Source: an uncultured Ruminococcus sp. (GTDB lineage Bacteria > Bacillota > Clostridia > Oscillospirales > Ruminococcaceae). Taken from it: a DNA stretch of 19,631 nucleotides. The translations under genes were made by a program, and so were the position numbers. The notes beneath the pieces are model-generated. The model made no database searches. It saw only the letters and a list, made by a program, of their open reading frames with translations, and had not been told where the DNA came from. Where the stretch lies: contig UQYK01000035.1 in assembly GCA_900545285.1 (NCBI GenBank), positions 1 through 19,631 of the forward strand, read 5' to 3'. Shown here piece by piece: positions 1-6,868 of this stretch; within the stretch, counting starts at the first letter, position 1, and every line of letters starts with the position of its first letter.

Positions 1-1283
1 GCGGCGGTATGACTTCTCACGCTGCCGTTGTTGCTCGTGGTATGGGTACCTGCTGTGTATCCGGCTGCGGCGATATCAAGATGGACGAAGAAAACAAGAA
101 GTTCGAACTGGCTGGCAAGACCTTCCACGAGGGCGACTACATTTCTATCGACGGTTCTACCGGTAACATCTATGACGGCATCATCCCGACTGTTGACGCT
201 TCTATCGCAGGCACCTTCGGCCGCGTAATGGGCTGGGCTGACAAGTACAGAACTCTGAAGGTTCGTACCAATGCAGATACTCCGGCTGACGCAAAGAAGG
301 CTCGCGAGCTGGGCGCCGAAGGTATCGGTCTGTGCCGTACCGAGCACATGTTCTTCGAAGCTGACAGAATCGCAGCATTCCGTGAAATGATCTGCTCTGA
401 CACTGTAGAAGAAAGAAAGGCTGCTCTGGCTAAGATCGAACCGATGCAGCAGGGCGACTTCGAGGCTCTGTACGAAGCTCTGGAAGGCAATCCGGTTACC
501 ATCCGTTTCCTGGATCCGCCGCTCCACGAATTCGTTCCGACCGAAGAAGAAGATATCAAGAAGCTGGCTGATGCACAGGGCAAGACTGTAGATCAGATCA
601 AGGCTATCATTGCTTCTCTGCACGAATTCAACCCGATGATGGGTCACCGTGGCTGCCGTCTGGCTGTTACTTATCCGGAAATCGCTGAAATGCAGACCAA
701 GGCTATCATCAAGGCTGCAATCAATGTAAAGAAGAATCACCCGGATTGGACTGTTAAGCCGGAGATCATGATCCCGCTGGTCGGCGATGTTAAGGAACTG
801 AAGTATGTCAAGAAGGTTGTTGTAGAAACAGCTGACGCTGAAATCGCTGCTGCTGGTTCTGACCTGTCTTATGAAGTTGGTACCATGATCGAAATTCCGA
901 GAGCTGCTCTGACTGCTGACGATATCGCAAAGGAAGCTGACTTCTTCTGCTTCGGTACAAACGACCTGACTCAGATGACTTACGGCTTCTCTCGTGACGA
1001 TGCTGGTAAGTTCCTGGGCGCATACTATGATGCAAAGATCTTCGAGAGCGATCCGTTTGCTAAGCTGGATCAGACTGGTGTCGGCAAGCTGATGAAGATG
1101 GCTATCGACCTGGGCAAGCCGGTAAACAGCAAGCTGCACTGCGGTATCTGCGGTGAGCACGGCGGTGACCCGACATCTGTTGAGTTCTGCCACGAAATTG
1201 GTCTGGACTATGTTTCCTGCTCTCCGTTCCGTGTGCCGATCGCAAGACTGGCTGCTGCACAGGCTGCAATCAAGAACAAGTAA
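1..1283 (+). CDS. ppdK: Pyruvate, phosphate dikinase, C-terminal part (5' end outside window)
   Basis: This enzyme interconverts pyruvate, ATP and Pi with PEP, AMP and PPi in the cytoplasm; in anaerobes it often runs in the glycolytic direction. The open frame enters from the window edge (GG precedes the Met at 9), so that Met is internal. The fragment opens with the phospho-histidine motif GGMTSHAAVVARG. It continues through the PEP-utiliser TIM-barrel (GIGLCRTEHMFF, GHRGCRLAVTYPE, FGTNDLTQMTYGFSRDD) and ends with the catalytic-cysteine segment HCGICGEHGGDP and SCSPFRVPIARLAAAQ. About 426 residues are present out of a usual 870-880, so the ATP-grasp half is missing only because of the window cut. 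Codon choice is strongly biased (CTG, GCT, AAG, GAC), as in highly expressed genes. The frame ends at TAA 1281-1283, with a terminator about 180 bases downstream. Confidence 0.97.
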   Translation, partial: GGMTSHAAVVARGMGTCCVSGCGDIKMDEENKKFELAGKTFHEGDYISIDGSTGNIYDGIIPTVDASIAGTFGRVMGWADKYRTLKVRTNADTPADAKKARELGAEGIGLCRTEHMFFEADRIAAFREMICSDTVEERKAALAKIEPMQQGDFEALYEALEGNPVTIRFLDPPLHEFVPTEEEDIKKLADAQGKTVDQIKAIIASLHEFNPMMGHRGCRLAVTYPEIAEMQTKAIIKAAINVKKNHPDWTVKPEIMIPLVGDVKELKYVKKVVVETADAEIAAAGSDLSYEVGTMIEIPRAALTADDIAKEADFFCFGTNDLTQMTYGFSRDDAGKFLGAYYDAKIFESDPFAKLDQTGVGKLMKMAIDLGKPVNSKLHCGICGEHGGDPTSVEFCHEIGLDYVSCSPFRVPIARLAAAQAAIKNK

Positions 1284-1457
1284 GATTTCCCTGTCCCCGT
1301 GACAGATTCCATAAACCTACCTTCCCCCGGAAACCAGTCTCGTAATCTATGGTTTCCCTTCCGACAGCAATTGTGCCCTGCGGACAAGCAGCAGACAAAC
1401 GCTGTCCCCCATGTTTAACACAATGCGATTCTGATTCCCGAATCTGCATTATAAAAG

Positions 1458-1494
1458 AAAAAGGTCTCATCTGGACGCAGATGAGACCTTTTTT
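1458..1494 (+). terminator. Rho-independent terminator after ppdK
   Basis: A perfect 13-bp stem (1461-1473 with 1478-1490) closes a GACG loop and is followed by a T run; flanking A and T runs extend the pairing. It lies about 175 bases past the ppdK stop, so the ppdK mRNA would carry a long 3' untranslated tail. Confidence 0.9.
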
Positions 1495-1584
1495 AGGCTG
1501 TGTTGATACGATCATGATATGCGAATTTTGTAAGGGCACATGTTAGGCTCTGTATCAACAACCCTTAGTAAATTGCATACAGAT

Positions 1585-1620
1585 AAAAAAAGGAGCTGGA
1601 TTCCGAAAGAATCCCAGCTC
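1585..1620 (-). terminator. Rho-independent terminator of the candidate small RNA
   Basis: The two arms 1593-1603 and 1609-1620 pair as an 11-bp stem with one bulged base around a CGAAA loop. Read on the minus strand, the hairpin is followed by seven T residues (A run 1585-1591 on the plus strand). An A run also lies on the other side (1623-1630). Confidence 0.75.
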
Positions 1621-1747
1621 TCAAAAAAAATCAGTAGAACAAAAGAAAGGAGACAACAAAACGAGTGATAAAATAAATGAAAGAAATTGCTTTGCACGCT
1701 TCACCAATTATGCAAGCGCATTCATTCAAGCAGTAGGTTTTACCACT
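1585..1747 (-). ncRNA. Candidate small RNA, about 160 nt, family not recognised
   Basis: A consensus promoter (TTGACG at 1782-1777, 17-base spacer, TATACT at 1759-1754) predicts a start near 1747 on the minus strand. A terminator follows at 1620-1585, giving a transcript of about 160 nt. There is no reading frame longer than a few codons. The 5' part can fold into an AGTGGT/ACCTACT hairpin and a CGCTT/AAGCG stem. The middle is a pyrimidine-rich single-stranded stretch containing TCTCCTTTC, which is complementary to Shine-Dalgarno sequences. It does not look like 6S, SRP, RNase P or tmRNA. The promoter and terminator are seen directly; the small-RNA role is inferred. Confidence 0.6.
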
Positions 1748-1753
1748 ATATAT

Positions 1754-1782
1754 AGTATACACCCTTTCCACAGATTCGTCAA
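1754..1782 (-). promoter_or_regulatory. Consensus housekeeping promoter for the candidate small RNA
   Basis: On the minus strand, TTGACG (1782-1777) and TATACT (1759-1754) are separated by exactly 17 bases. This is one of the best sigma-A-type promoters in the window, yet no protein gene lies downstream before the terminator at 1620-1585. Confidence 0.75.
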
Positions 1783-1963
1783 GTGGGAAAATACAAAAAA
1801 GGTGACAAAGCGCGATTTATTGTATGGATGCACAAAAATAGAGAGAATGTTTCATGCCGCATTATGCAATATCATAGTATTTCTTGTCGAGATCTGTTAT
1901 TTTTTCCACATGGTTTCGTGGAAAACTGGATGAATTTTCCACCGCTCCGGTGGGCTGATTTTG

Positions 1964-1993
1964 GTATAGACCAATGCGCGCTGCGGCATACTA
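1964..1993 (+). promoter_or_regulatory. Sigma-G-like (forespore) promoter upstream of DUF378 gene
   Basis: GTATA (1964-1968) and CATACTA (1987-1993) are separated by 18 bases. This matches the Bacillus sigma-G pattern (GNATR, about 18 bases, CATNMTA). The predicted start near 2000 leaves a leader of about 60 bases before the ATG at 2059. No good sigma-A promoter was seen for this gene. Assignment to a sporulation sigma factor is an inference from the match alone. Confidence 0.45.
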
Positions 1994-2058
1994 TGACTGC
2001 ATCCTGTAAAAAGCGGACATGTATTTTTACAGATCGTGCAGGAAAGAGGTGAAATCCA

Positions 2059-2280
2059 ATGTGGGATAAAATAGCTCTGATTCTGCTGATTATCGGCGGC
2101 GTCAACTGGGGACTGATCGGCATTTTTGAATTTGATGCGGTTGCATGGATTTTCGGCGGTGCCACATCCTTTATCAGCCGTGCCATTTATATTATCGTTG
2201 CAATTGCAGCACTTTGGTGTATGACATTTCTGTTCCGAAAGGAAGCACTGGTAGAACCTGCTACTGCCAATCACCGGTAA
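2059..2280 (+). CDS. DUF378 family small membrane protein
   Basis: This 73-aa protein is mostly two hydrophobic helices (about residues 4-24 and 38-58) around a short polar turn. The family hallmark GGVNWGLIGIFEFDAV lies at residues 13-28. This is the pattern of DUF378 (Bacillus YuzA-like) proteins, whose function is unknown. An AGGAAAGAGGTG ribosome-binding site lies just before the ATG. The gene stands alone between the preceding non-coding stretch and its own terminator at 2301-2337. The sigma-G-like promoter upstream and the neighbouring cortex-lytic operon suggest, without proving, a role in the spore. Confidence 0.85.
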   Translation: MWDKIALILLIIGGVNWGLIGIFEFDAVAWIFGGATSFISRAIYIIVAIAALWCMTFLFRKEALVEPATANHR

Positions 2281-2300
2281 CTGCGAAAGCAGCTGTTGCA

Positions 2301-2337
2301 AAGCCTGTGGATGCGTGTACAAATCCACAGGCTTTTT
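2301..2337 (+). terminator. Rho-independent terminator after DUF378 gene
   Basis: A perfect 12-bp stem (2301-2312 with 2323-2334) encloses a 10-base loop and is followed by further T residues to 2337. It separates the DUF378 gene from the cortex-lytic operon. Confidence 0.88.
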
Positions 2338-2340
2338 CAC

Positions 2341-2367
2341 ATATTCTGCGTTATCCCTGCATACGCT
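2341..2367 (+). promoter_or_regulatory. Possible sigma-E-like (mother-cell) promoter of the SleC-like operon
   Basis: ATA (2341-2343), a 16-base spacer and CATACGCT (2360-2367) resemble the sigma-E pattern ATA-N16-18-CATACANT, with one mismatch in the -10. It lies directly after the preceding terminator, and no sigma-A promoter is evident. A 7-bp hairpin (2406-2412 with 2421-2427) follows in the leader. Mother-cell expression would suit a cortex-lytic enzyme. Confidence 0.35.
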
Positions 2368-2456
2368 GAGAACAAATGCACGATACTTCTGCAAGCCTGT
2401 ATCCGCCCGGAGTGCCTATGCTCCGGGATATCTGAGATCAAAGGAGGACTTTATCT

Positions 2457-3101
2457 ATGCAGCAGCGTACACCAGAGGAATATCGTCAGGAACTGCTCCG
2501 TCTCTACCAATCAGCACATCCCCGGCAGGAAACCGTGTCTACGGATGCACCTGCCCTATCCCCTGCTCCCACACCAGAAGCCGACACGCCGCCGGAACCA
2601 TCGCCGGAGCCCCCTGCATCAGAGGTGCCGCAGCTCACAGCAGAACCAGATCCTATACCGGAAGACAACACCCCGACTTCTGACACGGAACAGCCGGAAC
2701 CACCGGCAGAGCAAACCGAAGTGGGCTGGCTTCAGGTGATCACCCGTTCTGCCGGGAATGCCCGTGCCGTTCCAGGCGTTTCCGTTCGCATCACCAGCGG
2801 CACGCAAATGCAGAAACAGCTGGAATATGTATCCGTCACCAACGAGAGCGGCGAAACCCCGAAAATCGAGCTGCCGGTGCCGGCGGCTTCTCTCTCACTG
2901 AACTGCGACGAAACCCGAAAGCCATATAGCACCTATGATGTCAGCGTCTATGCGGACGGTTTTTACCGGCAGGTCAGCGAAGCTGTACCAGTATTCGCCG
3001 GCACGACCTCCCGACAGATCTTCCACATGATTCCCCTGCCCAGCTACTTGCAGGAGCCGCCGAAAACCATTGTCTACCAAAACACCGAACCCAATCTGTA
3101 A
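2457..3101 (+). CDS. SleC N-terminal-region-like protein (separate gene)
   Basis: This 214-aa protein starts with an amphipathic helix (residues 1-20, TPEEYRQELLRLYQ), runs through a Pro/Glu/Thr-rich linker (about 24-86), and ends in a compact beta domain (about 88-195). The beta domain has the features GWLQVITRSAGNARAVPGVS, VTNESGETPKIELPVP, RKPYSTYDVSVYADGF and VPVFAGTTSRQIFHMIP. This beta domain resembles the region ahead of the catalytic domain in clostridial SleC pro-enzymes, recalled from family knowledge and not searched. Here it is a gene of its own, 15 bases before the SpoIID-domain gene. There is no signal peptide. AAAGGAGG lies at good spacing from the ATG. It could be a propeptide-like inhibitor, a chaperone or a localisation partner; the exact role is unknown. 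Confidence 0.75.
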   Translation: MQQRTPEEYRQELLRLYQSAHPRQETVSTDAPALSPAPTPEADTPPEPSPEPPASEVPQLTAEPDPIPEDNTPTSDTEQPEPPAEQTEVGWLQVITRSAGNARAVPGVSVRITSGTQMQKQLEYVSVTNESGETPKIELPVPAASLSLNCDETRKPYSTYDVSVYADGFYRQVSEAVPVFAGTTSRQIFHMIPLPSYLQEPPKTIVYQNTEPNL

Positions 3102-3116
3102 GGAGGGCTGCCAGAT

Positions 3117-4514
3117 ATGCCAGTCGGAGAACCCTTTATCCCCAGAGATATTACCGTGCATCTGGGGCGGCCGGAGGAAACGGCGAACAACGTCACCGTT
3201 TCCTTTCCTGATTACATCAAAAACGTGGTATCCAGCGAAATTTACCCCACGTGGCCGGAAAATGCCATTCGTGCCAACATCTACGCCATTGTCAGCTTTG
3301 CCCTGAACCGTGTCTATACCGAGTGGTATCGCTCCCGCGGGTATCCCTTTGACATCACCAACTCCACTCAGTTTGACCAGAAGTACATCTACGGCAGAGA
3401 AATTTTCGAAAACGTGGGGCAGCTGGTTGACGAACTGTTCAACTCTTACGTCCGGCGGCAGGGCAATGTGGAGCCGCTGTTCACAGCGTTCTGCAACGGC
3501 ACAACAGTAACCTGTGACGGGCTTTCCCAGTGGGGCACCGTGCCGCTGGCACAACAGGGCATGACTCCTTATGAGATCCTTACCACATTTTACGGCAGCA
3601 ACATCGACATTGTCACCAACGTTCCCGTAATGACCAACACGCCCTCCTATCCGGGATTTGATTTGCGGCTGGGACTTTCCGATGATCCGGTCCGCACCAT
3701 TCAGGTACAGCTGAACCGCATTTCCAGAAACTACCCTGCCATTCCCAAAATCGGCGAAGCTGCCGGCGATTTTGACTATATCACACAAGATGCCGTCATT
3801 GCCTTTCAGGAAATCTTCGGGCTGCCGGCAACCGGCATTGTCAACGAGGCCACCTGGTACCAGATCTCCTACATTTACACCAGCGTCAAGAATCTGGCGG
3901 AACTGAACTCCGAGGGGCTGACCCAGCAGGACATCGAGCATACGCACACCGAGGATCTGCACTTCGGCATGCAGGGAAAAAACATCCGCGCACTCCAGTA
4001 CCATCTGGCTGTGGTGGGTGCCTACTATGCTGCTATCCAGCCAGTGGAAATCACCGGCTATTTCGGGGAACAGACGGAAAGCTCCGTCAAGTCCCTGCAA
4101 CAGGTCTTTGGACTGCCGGTAACCGGCATTGTGGATTTCAACACCTGGAGCGCCCTCTATGATGCCTATCTGGGGATTCTGGAATCCATCCCCTTAGACA
4201 CCGCCGTCAATGACGTGGTGCTCTATCCAGGCGTAGTGCTCCGGGAGGGCACCACCAGCGAATATGTCCGGCTGATGCAGCAATATCTCACCTACATTCA
4301 CGGCACCTATCCGGAAGTCCCCACTGTGAACGCAACCGGCTACTTCGGCCCTATGACGAAAACGGCAGTTATGGCGTTTCAGGAATTGTTCGGCTACCCG
4401 AAAACCGGCGTAGTGGGAGCTGCGGTATGGAACGCCATTGTCAGCCTGTATTCTGACCTGAAATACGGCTATGACAAGCAGCCGTTCCAGGCACCGGGCT
4501 ATACCATTGCATAA
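3117..4514 (+). CDS. SleC-like spore cortex-lytic protein: SpoIID/LytB domain plus three peptidoglycan-binding domains
   Basis: This 465-aa protein probably cleaves spore cortex glycan. Residues about 25-165 form a compact SpoIID/LytB-type lytic transglycosylase domain. Its features are VVSSEIYPTWPENAIRANIYA with Glu41 at the catalytic position of SpoIID, the Cys pair FCNGTTVTC (126, 133), and GLSQWGTVPLAQQGMTPYEI, the counterpart of GMSQYGA...MA..G. Three PG_binding_1 repeats follow (about 185-255, 283-352, 372-445), each with the GYFG/FDY...AV..FQ..FGLP.TGIV..ATW signature. There is no signal peptide. GGAGG precedes the ATG. The pro-region seen in SleC is absent here and appears to be supplied by the gene just upstream. 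No Csp protease gene is in the window. Confidence 0.85.
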   Translation: MPVGEPFIPRDITVHLGRPEETANNVTVSFPDYIKNVVSSEIYPTWPENAIRANIYAIVSFALNRVYTEWYRSRGYPFDITNSTQFDQKYIYGREIFENVGQLVDELFNSYVRRQGNVEPLFTAFCNGTTVTCDGLSQWGTVPLAQQGMTPYEILTTFYGSNIDIVTNVPVMTNTPSYPGFDLRLGLSDDPVRTIQVQLNRISRNYPAIPKIGEAAGDFDYITQDAVIAFQEIFGLPATGIVNEATWYQISYIYTSVKNLAELNSEGLTQQDIEHTHTEDLHFGMQGKNIRALQYHLAVVGAYYAAIQPVEITGYFGEQTESSVKSLQQVFGLPVTGIVDFNTWSALYDAYLGILESIPLDTAVNDVVLYPGVVLREGTTSEYVRLMQQYLTYIHGTYPEVPTVNATGYFGPMTKTAVMAFQELFGYPKTGVVGAAVWNAIVSLYSDLKYGYDKQPFQAPGYTIA

Positions 4515-4526
4515 GGAGGCATCCCC

Positions 4527-5057
4527 ATGGCCTATACTGAGTTACAAAAGCGGCAGCATATCAGGGAGCTGCAAATGTTTCTGCACGGCATCTCCCACAC
4601 AGCACCGCTCCCCCATCTGATTCCGGACGGAATCTACGGCGTTCAGACCGCCGAAGCTGTCCGGCAGTTTCAGCAGCAAAACCATCTCCCGGAAACCGGC
4701 AAAGCTGATACCGAGACCTGGAATGCGCTGGCGCAGGCCTATTTGCAGGATGTCTGGCCGCCGACAATGCACCTGACGCTCTTCCCCACTGGTGTTTCGG
4801 CCTATGCCCCGGGGGATTCCGGCAGTGCGGTTTTCCTTATTCAGGGGATCTTGCAGGCACTCCGTGCCGCCTTTCCGGAGATTTCTCCGGTAGCCAGCAG
4901 CGGCACCTATGATGCCGCAACCCAGCACGCCGTCCGGCAGTTTCAGGACTATACCCCTCTGCCTTCTGACGGAATTGTGGATGCCGCCACCTGGAATCAC
5001 CTGCTGGCAGCCCTGGGGGAGGAAATCCACAGCACCGCCCATGTCCACCGCACATGA
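4527..5057 (+). CDS. Peptidoglycan-binding protein with two PG_binding_1 domains
   Basis: This 176-aa protein consists of two PG_binding_1 repeats. The first (about residues 8-72) has PDGIYGVQTAEAVRQFQQQN and LPETGKADTETWNAL. The second (about 93-162) has SSGTYDAATQHAVRQFQDY and LPSDGIVDAATWNHLL. There is no catalytic domain and no signal peptide. It is the last gene of the operon, 12 bases after the SpoIID-domain gene, with a GGAGG ribosome-binding site overlapping the previous stop. It probably binds cortex peptidoglycan together with the SleC-like protein as a targeting or scaffold subunit; that role is inferred from domain content and position. Confidence 0.85.
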   Translation: MAYTELQKRQHIRELQMFLHGISHTAPLPHLIPDGIYGVQTAEAVRQFQQQNHLPETGKADTETWNALAQAYLQDVWPPTMHLTLFPTGVSAYAPGDSGSAVFLIQGILQALRAAFPEISPVASSGTYDAATQHAVRQFQDYTPLPSDGIVDAATWNHLLAALGEEIHSTAHVHRT

Positions 5058-5070
5058 TTTGCCAAAACGC

Positions 5071-5120
5071 AAAAAGAGGAACTGCACCGCCCTTTTCCAG
5101 GGACAGCAGTTCCTCTTTTT
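5071..5120. terminator. Bidirectional terminator between convergent operons
   Basis: A perfect 15-bp stem (5071-5085 with 5106-5120) surrounds a 20-base loop. It has a T run at its 3' end on both strands, because the stem begins with five A and ends with five T. It serves the SleC-like operon (plus) and the ilvE-YkgJ operon (minus). Confidence 0.9.
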
Positions 5121-5133
5121 CATTTCTGTTTTC

Positions 5134-5607
5134 TCACAATAAAAACCGATACTGATCGGAATAGGGCTTCACATGCGCCGGATGTGCGTCCGCATATGCC
5201 AGCAGCTGTTCGCCCAGTCCCTCTTCTTTCAGGAAGGCCACCAACTGTGCATCGGTATACCGTTCCATTCCGGGACAATACGCCGCCGCTGCAATGCGCA
5301 CACGGCCGGACAAATCCCGCATCATGCGAAACGGCCAGATTTTACAGTCAAACGGTTTCTGCGCCCCCATGGTGCAGCCGGTATCCGACAGCATCGGGCA
5401 GAGAAACAATTCCTCTCCCTGCAAGGGCGGCGCAGCAAAGGTCTGCTCCGTTCCGGCAGGTGTCAGTTTCAGCGAAACGCCCATTTTCTGCATGGCTTTC
5501 ACCGTTTCCAGCGGAAGCACAGGAAATTCCCAGGTATCCGTGCAGTCAAATCCACAGCAAAGCCGACAGGCCGCACAGGTATCCGGCGAGAGTATTTTTC
5601 GCAGCAT
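5134..5607 (-). CDS. YkgJ-family cysteine-cluster protein
   Basis: This 157-aa protein has an N-terminal CAACRLCCGFDC cluster (about residues 12-23) and later cysteines in LCPMLSDTGCTM, PFDCKIWPFRMM and YCPGM. This is the CxxCxxCC...C...C pattern of the YkgJ (CxxCxxCC) family, thought to bind zinc or an Fe-S cluster. No enzyme activity can be assigned. The ATG begins only 5 bases after the ilvE stop, so the two are almost certainly co-transcribed. A functional link with branched-chain amino-acid metabolism is unclear. The operon ends at the shared terminator just downstream. Confidence 0.8.
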   Translation of the reverse strand: MLRKILSPDTCAACRLCCGFDCTDTWEFPVLPLETVKAMQKMGVSLKLTPAGTEQTFAAPPLQGEELFLCPMLSDTGCTMGAQKPFDCKIWPFRMMRDLSGRVRIAAAAYCPGMERYTDAQLVAFLKEEGLGEQLLAYADAHPAHVKPYSDQYRFLL

Positions 5608-5612
5608 AACGC

Positions 5613-6683
5613 TTAGTCAATCGGTACAATCCAGCCGAATTCATCCGGAATCTTGCCCCACTGAATACCAGTCAGGGTATCATAGATCATCTGAGAAACC
5701 GGGCCGATCTTGTTGTTGTTGATCAGCATAACCTTATCGCCCCACTTCAGATGGCCAACCGGAGAAATAACCGCAGCAGTACCGGTACCGAATACTTCCG
5801 TCAGCTTGCCGGCATCATAGGCATCTGCAATTTCCTGGATGGTGATACGGCGCTCCGAAACCGGAATGCCCTTCTTGCGGCACAGTTCCAGTGCAGACTT
5901 TCTGGTGATACCGGACAGAATGGAACCGGTTTCCAGAGACGGTGTTACTACTTCGCCGTCAATCACGAAGGCAATGTTCATGGCGCCGACTTCTTCGATA
6001 TACTTCTGCTCTACGCCGTCCAGCCACAGAACCTGAGAATAGCCCTGGTCATAAGCATCTGCCTGACTGTGGAGAGAAGCCGCATAGTTACCGCCGGTCT
6101 TGGCATAACCCATACCGCCGCGGACAGTACGGACGTACTTGCTTTCTACATAAATATTTACCGGATCCAGGCCGGAAGCATAGTACGGGCCGGACGGGGA
6201 AAGGATAATCATAAACAGATAGTGTTCACCCGGATGTACGCCCAGGAACGGATCTACTGCAAAAATAAACGGACGAATGTACAGGGACGCACCCTCTGTG
6301 TGCGGAACCCAGTCCTTTTCTACAGAGATGAGTTCCTTCAGGCACTGCAAGCCCAGTTCTACCGGCAGTTCCGGAATGACCAGACGCTCGTTAGAACGGT
6401 TCAGACGCTTAAAGTTCTCTTCCGGACGGAACAGCTGTACACCGCCGTCTGCACGGCGATAAGCCTTCAGGCCTTCGAATACGGTCTGACCATAGTGCAG
6501 GCACATAGCAGCCGGGCTGAGTGTGATATCACCATACGGCATAATCACCGGATCGTGCCAGCCCTGACCCTCATCATAGGGCATTACCAGCATATGATCG
6601 GTAAAGATATGACCGAAGCCCAGCTTGCTTTCGTCCTGGGGCTTTTCCTTCGGTGTCTTTGTGAGTTGTTTCTTGATTTCCAT
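5613..6683 (-). CDS. ilvE: Branched-chain amino-acid aminotransferase
   Basis: This fold-type IV PLP enzyme of 356 aa transfers the amino group between glutamate and the keto acids of leucine, isoleucine and valine. The characteristic segments are CLHYGQTVFEGLKAYR (61-76), GMGYAKTGGNYAASL with the PLP lysine at 195, VEEVGAMN-type cofactor residues (EEVGAMNIAFV), and LSGITRKSALELC. The C-terminal FGTGTAAVISPVG segment binds the phosphate. The length is typical of the larger (BCAT-beta, eukaryote-like) subgroup. An AGAGG ribosome-binding site sits 8 bases before the ATG. No T-box or leucine leader was found in the short region upstream; the promoter at 6781-6809 seems to be its own. Confidence 0.95.
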   Translation of the reverse strand: MEIKKQLTKTPKEKPQDESKLGFGHIFTDHMLVMPYDEGQGWHDPVIMPYGDITLSPAAMCLHYGQTVFEGLKAYRRADGGVQLFRPEENFKRLNRSNERLVIPELPVELGLQCLKELISVEKDWVPHTEGASLYIRPFIFAVDPFLGVHPGEHYLFMIILSPSGPYYASGLDPVNIYVESKYVRTVRGGMGYAKTGGNYAASLHSQADAYDQGYSQVLWLDGVEQKYIEEVGAMNIAFVIDGEVVTPSLETGSILSGITRKSALELCRKKGIPVSERRITIQEIADAYDAGKLTEVFGTGTAAVISPVGHLKWGDKVMLINNNKIGPVSQMIYDTLTGIQWGKIPDEFGWIVPID

Positions 6684-6780
6684 ATCAAAAACCTCTTTTT
6701 TAAAATTTTGCCGATTACGGCTTTCACTTTAAGAAATCCCATACAGCCGCACTCGCTGTGCATTGCATGGTCTTTCTTTT

Positions 6781-6809
6781 ATTATATCATATATTTTGAC
6801 AAATGAAAA
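6781..6809 (-). promoter_or_regulatory. Probable promoter of ilvE
   Basis: On the minus strand TATAAT (6786-6781) lies 17 bases after TTTTCA (6809-6804), a -35 with two mismatches. The start near 6774 gives a leader of about 90 bases. The surrounding AT-rich block lies between thrS and ilvE and may also hold a weak AT-rich hairpin that ends thrS transcription. Confidence 0.55.
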
Positions 6810-6868
6810 TAGGAATTCGAAAAAAATTTCTATTTTTCGCAATTTTTTCAAATCCGCAACGCAGACTC

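Larger units (their letters stand above)
1284..2058. other. 775-base non-coding stretch
   Basis: No believable protein gene is visible on either strand. The stretch holds the ppdK terminator, an imperfect inverted repeat near 1496-1564 (TGTTGATAC at 1501-1509 and its exact complement at 1552-1560), the minus-strand candidate small RNA with its promoter, and a sigma-G-like site in front of the DUF378 gene. Bases 1284-1457 contain only a small hairpin near 1424-1448. The plus-strand frame at 1783-2052 would start with GTG, has no ribosome-binding site, and its residues do not look like a real protein. Confidence 0.6.

Noticed and set aside
1783..2052. An 89-codon plus-strand frame between ppdK and the DUF378 gene
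   Set aside because: It starts with GTG without a ribosome-binding site, its residues look random, and it covers the sigma-G-like promoter.
2895..4100. A 401-codon minus-strand frame opposite the SleC-like gene
   Set aside because: The plus-strand frame has clear SpoIID and peptidoglycan-binding motifs, and the antisense protein has no recognisable domain.
6813..6868. AT-rich hairpin after thrS as a terminator
   Set aside because: Pairing is mostly A-T and interrupted, and no clean GC stem precedes the T run; it may work weakly, but I could not support a feature.
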